Shown here piece after piece: positions 17,409 to 26,273 of a DNA stretch of 64,000 bases (position 1 is its first letter; every line of letters starts with the position of its first letter). The notes below the pieces were generated by a model. It saw only the letters and a program-made list of their open reading frames with translations. It ran no database searches and was not told the DNA's origin. This DNA comes from Halobellus litoreus (GTDB taxonomy: Archaea; Halobacteriota; Halobacteria; Halobacteriales; Haloferacaceae). Location: contig NZ_JANHAW010000003.1 in the NCBI RefSeq assembly GCF_024464595.1, forward strand, positions 310,001 through 374,000, in the 5' to 3' direction. Made by a program: the position numbers and the translations under genes.

Positions 17409-18202
17409 ACGCCCTCGGAGCCGCCGCCGGTTTCGCCGGCCCCCGCGACCTCGCTCTCGCCGCTCGTGACCGCGAGGAAGGCGTCCTCCAGGGACCCGCT
17501 CTCACCCGTTTCCGCGCGAGAGGTCACCGCTTCCGGCGCGCCTTCGGCGACGAGGCGGCCTTCGTAGAGGACGCCGACCTCGTCGGCGACGGCCTCAACG
17601 ACCGGGAGGATGTGCGTCGAGAGGAACACCGTCGTCCCCGAGTCGGCGAAGGCCAGGATCGACTCGCGGATCCGACGCGCCGCGCGGGGATCGAGTCCCG
17701 ACGTCGGTTCGTCCAGGAAGAGGACGTCCGGGTCGTGGATCACGCTCTGAACGAAGGCGGTCTTCTGTTTCATCCCCTTCGAGTAGGCCTCGATCCGCTT
17801 GTCGGCGTCCTCGCCCAACTCGAACTCCGTCAGATACCGCTCGATGCGCGCTTCGGCGACGTCGGCCGGAAGGTCTCTGAGGTCGGCGACGTATTCGAGT
17901 TGCTCGCGCGCGCTGAACTCCTCGTACAGCGGCGGCGTCTCGGGGAGGTACCCGACGTGGGGCGCCAGCGCGCGGCGGTCGGACACGTCGACCCCACAGA
18001 CCCGGACGGTGCCGCTCGACGGCCGCGCGAGTCCCGTCAAGAGTCGCATCGTCGTCGTCTTCCCCGCACCGTTCGGTCCGAGGAAGCCGTACACCGTCCC
18101 GGTGGAGATCGAGAGCGAGACGCCGTCGAGGGCGACCTCCGAGCCGTACCGTTTCCGGAGGTCGTCGGCGTCGATTGCGGTGGTCGTGTGTGTGGAGGGC
18201 AT
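17405..18202 (-). CDS. ABC transporter ATP-binding protein
   Basis: A 265-residue nucleotide-binding subunit. The Walker A is GPNGAGKTT near residue 42 and the Q-loop is in VGYLPE. The ABC signature is the variant AYSKGMKQK, typical of the drug/sodium exporter subfamily rather than LSGGQ. Walker B is VLFLDEPTSGLD and the H-loop is LSTHI. The C-terminal 40 residues are Gly/Glu-rich and probably disordered. It is translated first and overlaps the permease gene. Together they form a minimal exporter. Confidence 0.92.
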   Translation of the reverse strand: MPSTHTTTAIDADDLRKRYGSEVALDGVSLSISTGTVYGFLGPNGAGKTTTMRLLTGLARPSSGTVRVCGVDVSDRRALAPHVGYLPETPPLYEEFSAREQLEYVADLRDLPADVAEARIERYLTEFELGEDADKRIEAYSKGMKQKTAFVQSVIHDPDVLFLDEPTSGLDPRAARRIRESILAFADSGTTVFLSTHILPVVEAVADEVGVLYEGRLVAEGAPEAVTSRAETGESGSLEDAFLAVTSGESEVAGAGETGGGSEGV

Positions 18203-18399
18203 CGCGATGATTGCCCTTGGGGAGCCACCCCCTAACGGTTGTGGATCGCGGAATCGCCCCCGCTTCGATCGAAATTGTTATTTCGTTGTGAGGTGACCTG
18301 CCACACGATGTGTCGAATTGGTCCCTCCCAGCGGAGCGGTAGTCGAAGCGACACCGTCCCTCCGAGCCGCGACGGCGATGACGCCCGGAGGGTCGGGTG

Positions 18400-19398
18400 A
18401 TGACTCTGTACGCGGTCGATGCCATCGACGACGCTATCGACGCGGCGCGGGCGTTCCTCTGGCCGTTCGATCTGGGCCGGTGGGCGCGACTCGCCCTCGT
18501 GATGTTATTCGTCGGTAGCGCTGGCGGCACGCCGCCGTTCCAGTTCGGCGGCGGCGCCCCGAGCGGGTCGGGATCGCAAACGCCCGACGTCTCCGGGATT
18601 CCCGAGACGCTCCCCCCGCCCGGTGGCACGGAACTCGCGGTGATCGCAGCGATATTCGGGATCATCCTCCTCCTCGGCCTCGCGTTCCTGTTCGTGGGAT
18701 CGGTGATGGAGTTCGTGTTCGTCGAGTCCCTTCGGCGCGAGGACGTGAGGATCCGCCGCTACTGGAGCGAGCGCTGGCGACAGGGCGCTCGGCTGTTCGG
18801 GTTCCGTGTCGTACTCGGGGCGCTCACCCTCGCGATCATCGGGGGCACGCTCGCCGCGGTTCTCTGGCCGCTTCTCGTCGGCGAAGGCGCGTTCTCGATC
18901 GGACTGTTGTTCCTCGCGATCCCGGTGTTCGTGGTCGTCAGCGTGATCAGTGGCCTCGTCGGCGGCTTCACGACGATGTTCGTGGTGCCGGTGATGATCG
19001 TCGAGGAGAGCGGGCTCCTCTCGGCGTGGCGGGAGTTCTGGCCGACGGTGACCGGCCAGTGGAAGCAGTACGTCGTCTACGCCGTCCTGAGCTTCGTGCT
19101 CCAACTGGTCGCCGGGATCTTGGCGAGCATCGTGACGGTACTCGGCGCCATCGGAGTCGGCATCCCGCTCGGCGTGTTCGGACTCGTTGGCGTGGGTCTG
19201 TTGAGCGTCTCCCACCTCGCCGGATGGGCGATCATCGCCCTAGCGGTGCTGCTCTTCGTCCTCGCCGCGATCGTCATCGGACTGCTCGTCGCCGTCCCGA
19301 TCCAGACGTATCTCCGCTACTACGCCTTGCTCGTGCTCGGCGACACCGAGGCGGAGTTCGACCTGATCTCGGAGCGGCGAGCGGCGATCCGGGAGTGA
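18400..19398 (+). CDS. Haloarchaeal multi-pass membrane protein (DUF7544-like)
   Basis: A 332-residue protein starting MTLYAVDAIDDAIDAARAF and continuing into about six or seven helices with a Gly/Pro-rich loop after the first. The start pattern and the LRYYALLVLG segment near the C terminus recall the haloarchaeal DUF7544 family, of unknown function. ATG 18400 is preferred to the GTG at 18397, which adds one residue. It is divergent from the ABC exporter, with about 200 bp between them that hold a TTGTTATTTCG block (around 18275-18287), a possible TATA element. Confidence 0.6.
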   Translation: MTLYAVDAIDDAIDAARAFLWPFDLGRWARLALVMLFVGSAGGTPPFQFGGGAPSGSGSQTPDVSGIPETLPPPGGTELAVIAAIFGIILLLGLAFLFVGSVMEFVFVESLRREDVRIRRYWSERWRQGARLFGFRVVLGALTLAIIGGTLAAVLWPLLVGEGAFSIGLLFLAIPVFVVVSVISGLVGGFTTMFVVPVMIVEESGLLSAWREFWPTVTGQWKQYVVYAVLSFVLQLVAGILASIVTVLGAIGVGIPLGVFGLVGVGLLSVSHLAGWAIIALAVLLFVLAAIVIGLLVAVPIQTYLRYYALLVLGDTEAEFDLISERRAAIRE

Positions 19399-19409
19399 GC
19401 AGCCGAGGA

Positions 19410-20750
19410 TCAGAGACCTAAGACGTCGGCGTGCCGGTCGAGCACGGCCGACAGTGTCAGGTTCTTCTCTTCGAGTTCGTATCGAACCCGGACGATCGGC
19501 ACGTCGACGTCGATCAGCCGCGCCAAGTCGTGCGGCGTCCCGGAGACGACCACGTCCGGGTCAGCCGCCCGAATGGTCGCTTCGAGCTCTCGAATCTGTT
19601 CCCCGCTGTAGCCCATCGCCGGGAGGACGGCATCGAGATGCGGGTACTCCTCGAACACCTCTCGGAGGGAGCCGACGGCCGACGGTGACGGATCCACGAC
19701 CTCGCCGGCGCCGTACTCCCGGGCGGCGAGTAATCCGGCACCGTGCGGGGCGTCGCCGTGCGTGAGCGTGGGACCGTCCTCGACGACCAGGACGCGTTTT
19801 CCGGCGATCGCCTCCCCGTCGGCCGTGATCGTCGAGTTGGCGTGGATGATCTCCGCGTCGGGGTTCGTCCGGCGGACGTTCTCCTCGATCTCACGAATCC
19901 CGGCCACGTCCGCAGTGTTCTCCTTGTTGATGATGACGTAATCCGCCAGGCGGAGGTTCGTCTCACCGGGATGGTACCGCAGTTCCGCGCCCGCGCGGTG
20001 AGGGTCGGTCAGGACGACGTGCACGTCGGGGACGAAAAACGGGAGTTCGTTGTTACCGCCGTCCCAGACGAGGACGTCGGCCGCGTGCTCGGCCTCGGCC
20101 AGGACCGCCTCGTAGTCGACGCCCGCGAAGACGGTGTGGCCCCGTTCGATGTGGCCCTCGTACTCCTCGCGCTCCTCGATGGTGACGTCGCTCGCGTCGA
20201 GATCCGCCATCGTCTCGAAGCGCTGGACGCGCTGCGCCGCCAGGCCCCCGTACGGCATCGGCTCTCTGACGACGGCGACTTCCTTCCCGCGGTCACGGAG
20301 TAGGTCTGCGAGCTTTCGGGCGGTCTGCGACTTCCCGCATCCGGTCCGCACGGCGTCGACGGCGACAACCGGCACTGAGGACGCCAACATCATCCGATCC
20401 GGGCCGATCAATCGAAAGTCGGCCCCCGCCGCGAGGACGCGTGACGCCTGGTGCATCACGTCCTCGTGAGCGACGTCGGAGTACGAGAAGACCACGGTGT
20501 CCACCGCCTCCTCGTCGATGACCGTTTCGAGTTCCGACTCCGGACGGATCGGGATGCCATCGGGGTAGGCGTCGCCCGCCAGTTCAGGCGGATACCGTCG
20601 GTTCGGCAGGTCGTCGAGTTCGCCGATGTTCTGCGTGGGCGTGTGCGTGAACGCGACGACTCTCGCGTCCTCGTCGTCCCGGAACACCGTGTTGAAATCG
20701 TGGAAGTCGCGTCCGGCCGCTCCCATAACGACGATTCGAGTCGTGCTCAT
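19410..20750 (-). CDS. Cyclic 2,3-diphosphoglycerate synthetase-like P-loop protein
   Basis: A 446-residue protein. The N-terminal half is Rossmann-like (RIVVMGAAGRDFHDFN at residues 4-19), and a P-loop-type GCGKSQTARKLADLL lies near residue 138. WDGGNNELPFF and VIINKEN follow. This arrangement is that of cyclic 2,3-diphosphoglycerate synthetase (cPGS) of methanogens. Homologues are widespread in haloarchaea and bacteria that do not make cyclic DPG, so the true substrate is uncertain. The ATG at 20750 begins exactly at the conserved MSTTRIVV. It is divergent from carbamate kinase, 110 bp away, which points to a shared pathway. Confidence 0.75.
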   Translation of the reverse strand: MSTTRIVVMGAAGRDFHDFNTVFRDDEDARVVAFTHTPTQNIGELDDLPNRRYPPELAGDAYPDGIPIRPESELETVIDEEAVDTVVFSYSDVAHEDVMHQASRVLAAGADFRLIGPDRMMLASSVPVVAVDAVRTGCGKSQTARKLADLLRDRGKEVAVVREPMPYGGLAAQRVQRFETMADLDASDVTIEEREEYEGHIERGHTVFAGVDYEAVLAEAEHAADVLVWDGGNNELPFFVPDVHVVLTDPHRAGAELRYHPGETNLRLADYVIINKENTADVAGIREIEENVRRTNPDAEIIHANSTITADGEAIAGKRVLVVEDGPTLTHGDAPHGAGLLAAREYGAGEVVDPSPSAVGSLREVFEEYPHLDAVLPAMGYSGEQIRELEATIRAADPDVVVSGTPHDLARLIDVDVPIVRVRYELEEKNLTLSAVLDRHADVLGL

Positions 20751-20830
20751 ACTGCGACTAGGTCGGTCGGACGCGGGTAAATGGTTTCGACGCCGACACG
20801 AGCGACTGTACTTGCGTCGGCTGCCCGTCA

Positions 20831-20838
20831 CTATAACC
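20831..20838 (+). promoter_or_regulatory. TATA box of the carbamate kinase gene
   Basis: ACTATAAC is centred about 27 nt before the ATG at 20861, which indicates a leaderless transcript. The same 110-bp gap must also hold the promoter of the divergent cPGS-like gene. Confidence 0.5.
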
Positions 20839-20860
20839 CCGCGGCGGCCGAAGGGTTCGT

Positions 20861-21802
20861 ATGGACGGTTCCGCACCCGACCGGCGAACCGGTCCGGTCG
20901 TCGTCGCACTCGGAGGCAACACGCTACTGGGAAAGCAGGGACCGTGGACGGTCGACGAGCAGACCGCGGCCATCGAACGAACCGCCCGGGAGATCAGCGA
21001 GGCCATCGAGGACGGATACGAAATCGTCCTCACGCACGGGAACGGCCCGCAGGTCGGAACCCTGCTGTTGCAACAGGAGACCGCGAGCGAGACACCGCAG
21101 TTACCACTGGACGTCCTGGTCGCCGAAACGCAGGCACAGATCGGCTACCTCTTGCAACAGGCTCTGGACAACGAACTGACCGACTCGACGGACTTCATCA
21201 CCATCGTCACCCAGGTCGTCGTCGACGGGGACGACCCGGCGTTCGCGGACCCGACGAAACCGATCGGGCCGTTCTACACCGAGGAGGCGGCCGCGGAGAA
21301 ACCGTTCGAGACGAAGCGCGTGTCGACCGGCGACCGACCGTACCGTCGCGTCGTCCCGTCTCCGGAGCCCGTGGAGATCGTCGAGGGAGACGAGATCGCG
21401 AATCTCGTCCACCGGGGGAATCTCGTGATCGCTGCCGGGGGCGGGGGCGTCCCCGTCGTTCGCGACGACGGTCTCAGCGGCGTCGAAGCCGTCGTCGACA
21501 AGGACACGACCACGCGACTGCTCGCCTCCGAACTCGGCGTCGGAACGCTCGTGCTACTGACTGACGTCGAGTTCGCGTACGTGAACTACGACACGCCCGA
21601 CCAGCGACCGATCCGCGAAGTCACCGCGCGGGCGCTCCGGACCCACCTCGAAGCCGGCGAGTTCGGTGCGGGGAGTATGCGTCCGAAAGTCGAGGCGTGC
21701 CTCCAGTTCGTCGAGGAGGGTGGTGATCGGGCCGTGATCACCTCGCCGGATCGGTTGCTGGACGCCCTCGCGGGAGAGACCGGTACCCAGGTTCGAGGCT
21801 GA
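20861..21802 (+). CDS. arcC: Carbamate kinase
   Basis: A 313-residue amino-acid-kinase-fold enzyme that interconverts carbamoyl phosphate plus ADP with ATP plus carbamate and ammonia. The family N terminus VVVALGGNTLL and the HGNGPQVG substrate loop are near residues 14 and 60. The GGGGVPVV loop near 193 and the PKVEAC region near the C terminus are also present. Length equals that of the family. No arginine deiminase or ornithine carbamoyltransferase gene is adjacent, so the classical arc operon context is missing. Instead it is divergent from a cPGS-like protein. It probably makes ATP from carbamoyl phosphate released in arginine or purine breakdown. Confidence 0.93.
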   Translation: MDGSAPDRRTGPVVVALGGNTLLGKQGPWTVDEQTAAIERTAREISEAIEDGYEIVLTHGNGPQVGTLLLQQETASETPQLPLDVLVAETQAQIGYLLQQALDNELTDSTDFITIVTQVVVDGDDPAFADPTKPIGPFYTEEAAAEKPFETKRVSTGDRPYRRVVPSPEPVEIVEGDEIANLVHRGNLVIAAGGGGVPVVRDDGLSGVEAVVDKDTTTRLLASELGVGTLVLLTDVEFAYVNYDTPDQRPIREVTARALRTHLEAGEFGAGSMRPKVEACLQFVEEGGDRAVITSPDRLLDALAGETGTQVRG

Positions 21803-21853
21803 ACGGGACCAGGGTGCTGCCGCAAGTGGGGACGACCGTCCGATTCGCGACTG

Positions 21854-22294
21854 TCAGCCGTCCGTCGACGCTCCGTCGGTCTCTTTCCACCCGCCGGCGT
21901 CGACCACCTCGAAGAGTTGGCCCCAGTCCTCCTCGTCTTCGGCCTCGGGCAGCGAATCGCGGAGCTGTTGAAAGTCGGACTCCGGAACGAGCGAGTGCAC
22001 GAGGTCGACGACGACGCGGGCGTGATAGGCCGCTTCCGCCCGGTCGGTGTGTTCGATGCGGCTCACGCGGTCCAGGAACTCGGTCCAATCGAAGCGCTGG
22101 CCGTGTTCGTGGACTGCCCCGGTCATATACCACTTGATTTCTATCGGCAGCGACGCGGCGAGGTCCTCGGCGTTGCCCTCGGGGAGTCGTTGCCCGAGTG
22201 TCAGAAGCGTCGCCCGAGCGGCCCGTACCGCCTCGCCGGTGCCTGGCAGTCCGAGTCGGTGTTGGATCTGCCCGGTGAACTCGTCGAATTGCAT
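21854..22294 (-). CDS. DUF2267 domain protein
   Basis: A 146-residue, mostly helical soluble protein. The pattern MQFDEFTGQIQHRLGLPGTGEAVRA, followed by TLLTLGQRLPEGNAEDLAASLP, is the DUF2267 signature. A second similar helical block follows at RFDWTEFLDRVSRI and AYHARVVVDLVHSLVPE. Family members often sit near stress genes, but their function is unknown. ATG 22294 begins the conserved MQFDEF; an ATG six codons upstream is also in frame. A perfect 8-bp inverted repeat lies 61-83 nt upstream. It converges with arcC with 51 bp between. Confidence 0.72.
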   Translation of the reverse strand: MQFDEFTGQIQHRLGLPGTGEAVRAARATLLTLGQRLPEGNAEDLAASLPIEIKWYMTGAVHEHGQRFDWTEFLDRVSRIEHTDRAEAAYHARVVVDLVHSLVPESDFQQLRDSLPEAEDEEDWGQLFEVVDAGGWKETDGASTDG

Positions 22295-22355
22295 ACGCGC
22301 GAAACTGTGCACGAGATGACATCAAACGCTAGGGTACTTCCCACGGCGTGAAAAC

Positions 22356-22377
22356 CACGGTCTTTGTCGAGACCGTG
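22356..22377. repeat. Perfect 8-bp inverted repeat (hairpin or operator)
   Basis: CACGGTCT (22356-22363) and AGACCGTG (22370-22377) are separated by TTGTCG and followed by TTAAATATAG. It lies between the divergent DUF2267 and histidine kinase genes, so a regulator site is more likely than a terminator. The rest of this 211-bp gap holds an AT-rich CATATATGATAA (about 22420-22431) that may be the kinase promoter. Confidence 0.45.
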
Positions 22378-22505
22378 TTAAATATAGAGGAGTAGTCAGC
22401 GAGGTCTTGGTACCCACACGCATATATGATAAACAAGTGCCACTTCCACTGAAGATAGAGCACGAGTTCAAAATGCATACACGTGTACTGGACTCATTAC
22501 GACCA

Positions 22506-23942
22506 ATGGAAGACAATGTGAATCACCGAGAAAACGATAAACACGAGTCTGAGTGGTATCGGACGCTCGTTGAAGAGGTAAATGATCTCGCAACAGTCGT
22601 CGATACCGACGGGACGATAACCTACGTCAGTCCGGCTGTCACACGGATTCTCGGCTACGACCCCGACGAATTGGTTGGCAACGAGGGATTCGAGTTCGTC
22701 CACCCCGAGGACCGGGAACGAAACGCCGACGCGCTTGAGACCGTTCTCTCGGACTCTTCTGAATCCGAGACTGTCGAGGTCCGATTCCGCCATGCCGACG
22801 GCTCGTGGCGTTGGATCGAGGCCACAATGCGGAATCGACTTGAGGATGATATCATCGATGGGATTCTCTTTAGCAGTCGAGATATCACTGAGCGAAAAGA
22901 TTACGAACGCGAAGCCAGGAAATTCGCCGAAGAGTACGAAGCCCTGTTGAACAATGTGGAAGATGCCATTTTTCTCATCAATGTCGAAGAAAACGGGGAT
23001 AGTGTCCGATTCGAATTTGAACGTCTCAGTCCCTCCTACGAGCGCCAAACTGGCATTACAACCGAGGAAGTGCAGGGACAGACACCACGAGACGTGTTCG
23101 GTGAAGAGCAAGGAACTGAGTTAGAAGCGAACTATCACCGCTGTGTCAACGCTGGCGAACCTATCTCGTATCAAGAAGAACTCCGAGTCGGTGAAGGAGC
23201 ACGCTTCTGGCAAACGAAGCTCGCGCCGGTAGTCTCCGATGATGAAACAACTCGCCTCGTTGGGATCACTCGGAACGTGACGGAACGCGTCGAACGGGAG
23301 CGACAACTCCGTCAGCAGAACGAGCGCCTTGAAGAGTTTGCGAGTGTTATATCCCACGATTTGCGCAACCCACTCAACGTCGCACAGGGTCGTGCAACGC
23401 TCCTTGCTGAGCAGGCAGAAAGCGATCATCTCGATCCACTACTGCAGGCGCTCGACCGGATGGAGGCGATCGTTGAGGACACGTTGACTCTTGCTCGTCA
23501 AGGCGACATCATAAGCGAAACCGAGGCGATCCGTTTGACTGACCTCGTCGGGAAGTGTTGGGGGACAGTAGACACGGGCGACGCAACCATTGAGATCGTC
23601 GATGAGATGACCTTCCAAGGCGATCCAGACCGGTTACGGCACGTTTTCGAGAATCTGTTCCGAAACGCGGTTGAACACGGTGGGTCAGACGCAACCGTGC
23701 GTGTCGGACGTCACGATGAAAAGGGGATCTATGTCGAAGACGATGGGCCAGGAATTCCACTCGAAAAGCGTGACGAGGTGTTCGAACCCGGGCATACGTC
23801 GGCACATGGTGGTACTGGTTTCGGGTTGACCATCGTAAAACGAATCGTGGAAGCCCATAGCTGGGAGCTGTCTGTAACCGATGGAACTGACGGTGGGGCG
23901 CGGTTTGAGTTCGAGATGACTGAACAGGGAGAGTTCGTGTGA
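22506..23942 (+). CDS. PAS-PAS sensor histidine kinase
   Basis: A 478-residue soluble kinase. PAS domain 1 (about residues 15-135) contains ITYVSPAVTRILGYDPDELVG, and PAS domain 2 (about 145-265) contains LSPSYERQTGI. The phosphoacceptor H-box SVISHDLRNPLN is near residue 280. The N-box FENLFRNAVEHGG and the G-boxes EDDGPGIP and GGTGFGLTIV follow. No membrane helix is seen, so it senses a cytoplasmic signal. No response regulator is adjacent, as is usual for haloarchaea. ATG 22506 is used; an in-frame ATG at 22473 is possible. Codon use is clearly more AT-rich than in its neighbours, which hints at acquisition. Confidence 0.9.
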   Translation: MEDNVNHRENDKHESEWYRTLVEEVNDLATVVDTDGTITYVSPAVTRILGYDPDELVGNEGFEFVHPEDRERNADALETVLSDSSESETVEVRFRHADGSWRWIEATMRNRLEDDIIDGILFSSRDITERKDYEREARKFAEEYEALLNNVEDAIFLINVEENGDSVRFEFERLSPSYERQTGITTEEVQGQTPRDVFGEEQGTELEANYHRCVNAGEPISYQEELRVGEGARFWQTKLAPVVSDDETTRLVGITRNVTERVERERQLRQQNERLEEFASVISHDLRNPLNVAQGRATLLAEQAESDHLDPLLQALDRMEAIVEDTLTLARQGDIISETEAIRLTDLVGKCWGTVDTGDATIEIVDEMTFQGDPDRLRHVFENLFRNAVEHGGSDATVRVGRHDEKGIYVEDDGPGIPLEKRDEVFEPGHTSAHGGTGFGLTIVKRIVEAHSWELSVTDGTDGGARFEFEMTEQGEFV

Positions 23943-24159
23943 GTTTTCAGACTAGGTCCGTCACCAATACATCGAGAAGCGCGGTCTCAACTACTAAGTG
24001 TAGCGTCTGAGGCATAAGCTCGCTGAATGCTGCACGCGGTTTCTATCAGGTTCTAGGATTTCGAGAGAGTCGGTGAACCTTATTGCAGCGGTCGTTCCTG
24101 TGGCGTGGGAATGTCCGGATAATACAGCGTGCTTGAACGGCTATTTCTACGCTGCACAT

Positions 24160-24804
24160 ATGACGAGTCCACGACGATTCGACGACCGTACGGACGCGGG
24201 TGAACGATTGGGTGAGGCGCTACGAGACCGTGACGTCGACGCGGACATCGTCCTCGCGATCCCGCGGGGCGGGTTACCGGTCGGCCGGGCCGTCGCCGAC
24301 GCGCTCGGGGTTCCGCTCGACATCGTCGTCGCCTCGAAGATCGGCGCACCGGGAAACCCGGAGTACGCGATCGGGGCCGTCGCCGCCGACGGGGCCGTCT
24401 GGCGGAACGAACGGGCCTTCGAACGGGGTGGCGTCGACGAGGAGTACTTCCAGCGGGAGCGCGAGCGCGAGGCCGAGAAGGCACGCCAGAAGGCCGAACG
24501 CTACCGTAGCGGCCGATCCGAACCGGATCTGAGCGGAAAGACCGTCGCCGTCGTCGACGACGGCATCGCGACTGGTTCCACGGTCAGAGCGTGTCTCGCG
24601 ATGCTCGCCGCGACCGACGCGGAACGCATCGTGCTGGCCGTTCCGGTCGGCCCACCCGAGACCATCGCGGAGTTACGGGAGGCGGTGGACGACGTCGTCT
24701 GTCTCCGGACGCCGAGCAGTTTCGGTGGCGTCGGACGGTTCTACGACCGATTCGACCAGGTGTCCGATGCGGACGCAATGTCGTATTTGAAGACGGACCC
24801 GTAA
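24160..24804 (+). CDS. Phosphoribosyltransferase-family protein
   Basis: A 214-residue type I phosphoribosyltransferase fold. The N-terminal RRFDDRTDAGERLGEAL and ADIVLAIPRGGLPVG are typical of the uncharacterised PRTase family that occurs alone or fused to erythromycin-esterase or dienelactone-hydrolase domains. The PRPP-binding loop VAVVDDGIATGSTVRA lies near residue 130. ATG 24160 starts the conserved MTSPRRF block. The nucleobase or other acceptor is unknown. It is followed by a CBS/HPF-like protein and Hsp20, a setting that suggests stress physiology. Confidence 0.82.
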   Translation: MTSPRRFDDRTDAGERLGEALRDRDVDADIVLAIPRGGLPVGRAVADALGVPLDIVVASKIGAPGNPEYAIGAVAADGAVWRNERAFERGGVDEEYFQREREREAEKARQKAERYRSGRSEPDLSGKTVAVVDDGIATGSTVRACLAMLAATDAERIVLAVPVGPPETIAELREAVDDVVCLRTPSSFGGVGRFYDRFDQVSDADAMSYLKTDP

Positions 24805-24940
24805 GCGACGTCGAGCGAGGAAGCCCGCCAGTTTCACGGGACGGGAACGACCGGCGGTTACTTCAAAACTGAGCGACAAATACAACGCGTCGGCAGCGCA
24901 GACGGCACCGCAACGCAACCAACACGCCATACCCCCACCG

Positions 24941-26164
24941 ATGGACATCACCGATATCGTTTCGACAGAGTACGTAGAATTACCGCCAGACGCCACGGTC
25001 TCGAAGCTCGTCGGGGTCTTCGAGGACCCCTCCGTCACCGGCGTCGTCGTGGCCGGTTCGGAGTTCGAGGGCGTCGTCACAAGACGACAACTCGCCACCT
25101 CGCACCGCCAGCCGAACGAAAAGCTCGCGTCGCTGGTCTGGCACGTCCCCCGACTCGCACCCGACGAAGACGTGCGAAAGGTCGCTCAGCTGATGATCGA
25201 CAGCGACTCGCGGCTCCTGCCGGTGTTCGAGGGGCAGGAGCCCGTCGGCGTCGTTCGCGCCGACGACATCCTCGAAGCGGTGACGCCGTTCCTCGACGCG
25301 GCGACCGTCGCGGAGGCGGCCAGCACCGACCTGGTCACGGTCGACCCGACGTCGAGTTTCGGGGAGGCCCTCCACGTCTTCCGCGAGAACCGAATCACTC
25401 ACGTACCGGTCGTCGAGGACGACGCGGTCGTCGGAATGTTGAGCCTCTACGACGTGATCGATTTCACGGGCCGCTCGGCCGATCGCAGCAAAGGCGGCGA
25501 CGCCAGCGGAACGGACTCCTTCGGTGGGTCGATTTCCGGCAGTTCGGGACGCGCTCGCGGCGGCGGATACGGCGCTCGGGAGGGTGAGTTGGCCCGGTTG
25601 CTCGACCTTCCAGTCCGAGACGTGATGAACTCCCCGGTGCGAACGATCCAGCCGGAGGAGACACTCGACAGGGCCGTCGAAGAGATGTTCGAGATCGGCG
25701 GGTCCTCGCTGGCAGTAACCACGGACGGAGAACTGCACGGAATCATCACGAAGACGGACGTCCTCGACGCGCTCACGTGGGAAGCCGGCGGGAACCGGGC
25801 AGTCCAGGTCTACGGAATCGACCTGATAGACGACATCGCGTACGAGGACATCGTCGATATGATCGATACGCTCGACGAACGAGACCAGCGGATGACCGTC
25901 CTGGACGCGAGAGTCCACCTGCACAGACACGACGAGAAGCTTCGCGGCACGCCGCTGATACTCGCCCGGATCCGACTGCACACCGATCGGGGACTGTACA
26001 TCGCCTCCGGCGAGGGGTACGGAGCGAAGCACGCCATCAACGAGGCCCGAGAGGTGTTAGAGCGGCAGATCCGGGACAAGAAGACCTATGGCCGCAACAA
26101 GAAACCACGGAGTGAGGAGTTTTGGGAGAAGCGATTCGGCTGGCTGCTCGAAGGGGAGGACTGA
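24941..26164 (+). CDS. Four-CBS-domain protein with C-terminal HPF/RaiA-like domain
   Basis: A 407-residue protein. Three CBS repeats cover about residues 1-180 and a fourth covers about 225-285, after a Gly/Ser-rich linker (about 187-215). The last ~110 residues (RMTVLDARVHLHRHDEKLRGTP through GAKHAINEAREVLERQIRD, then a Lys/Arg-rich stretch) resemble the beta-alpha-beta fold of ribosome hibernation factors (HPF/RaiA). CBS pairs bind adenine nucleotides, so an energy-sensing ribosome-silencing factor is plausible. I recall an archaeal CBS-built hibernation factor being reported (Dri), but equivalence to this protein is inference. Neighbours are a PRTase and Hsp20. Confidence 0.8.
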   Translation: MDITDIVSTEYVELPPDATVSKLVGVFEDPSVTGVVVAGSEFEGVVTRRQLATSHRQPNEKLASLVWHVPRLAPDEDVRKVAQLMIDSDSRLLPVFEGQEPVGVVRADDILEAVTPFLDAATVAEAASTDLVTVDPTSSFGEALHVFRENRITHVPVVEDDAVVGMLSLYDVIDFTGRSADRSKGGDASGTDSFGGSISGSSGRARGGGYGAREGELARLLDLPVRDVMNSPVRTIQPEETLDRAVEEMFEIGGSSLAVTTDGELHGIITKTDVLDALTWEAGGNRAVQVYGIDLIDDIAYEDIVDMIDTLDERDQRMTVLDARVHLHRHDEKLRGTPLILARIRLHTDRGLYIASGEGYGAKHAINEAREVLERQIRDKKTYGRNKKPRSEEFWEKRFGWLLEGED

Positions 26165-26228
26165 ACGACTCCCCGCTCAGGCTCTCTCGGAGCCGCGGGC
26201 ACCCCGCACTTCCGCAAATTGAGAACCA

Positions 26229-26253
26229 CTGACAGGAATTATTACCCTGTCAG
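26229..26253. promoter_or_regulatory. Perfect inverted repeat enclosing the Hsp20 TATA box
   Basis: CTGACAGG (26229-26236) and CCTGTCAG (26246-26253) are exact reverse complements. The 9-nt spacer AATTATTAC contains the only TATA-like element, centred 33 nt before the Hsp20 ATG. A repressor bound here would block TBP, which fits a heat-shock gene. Confidence 0.65.
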
Positions 26254-26273
26254 CCGTAGGTCCACGCGTCGTT

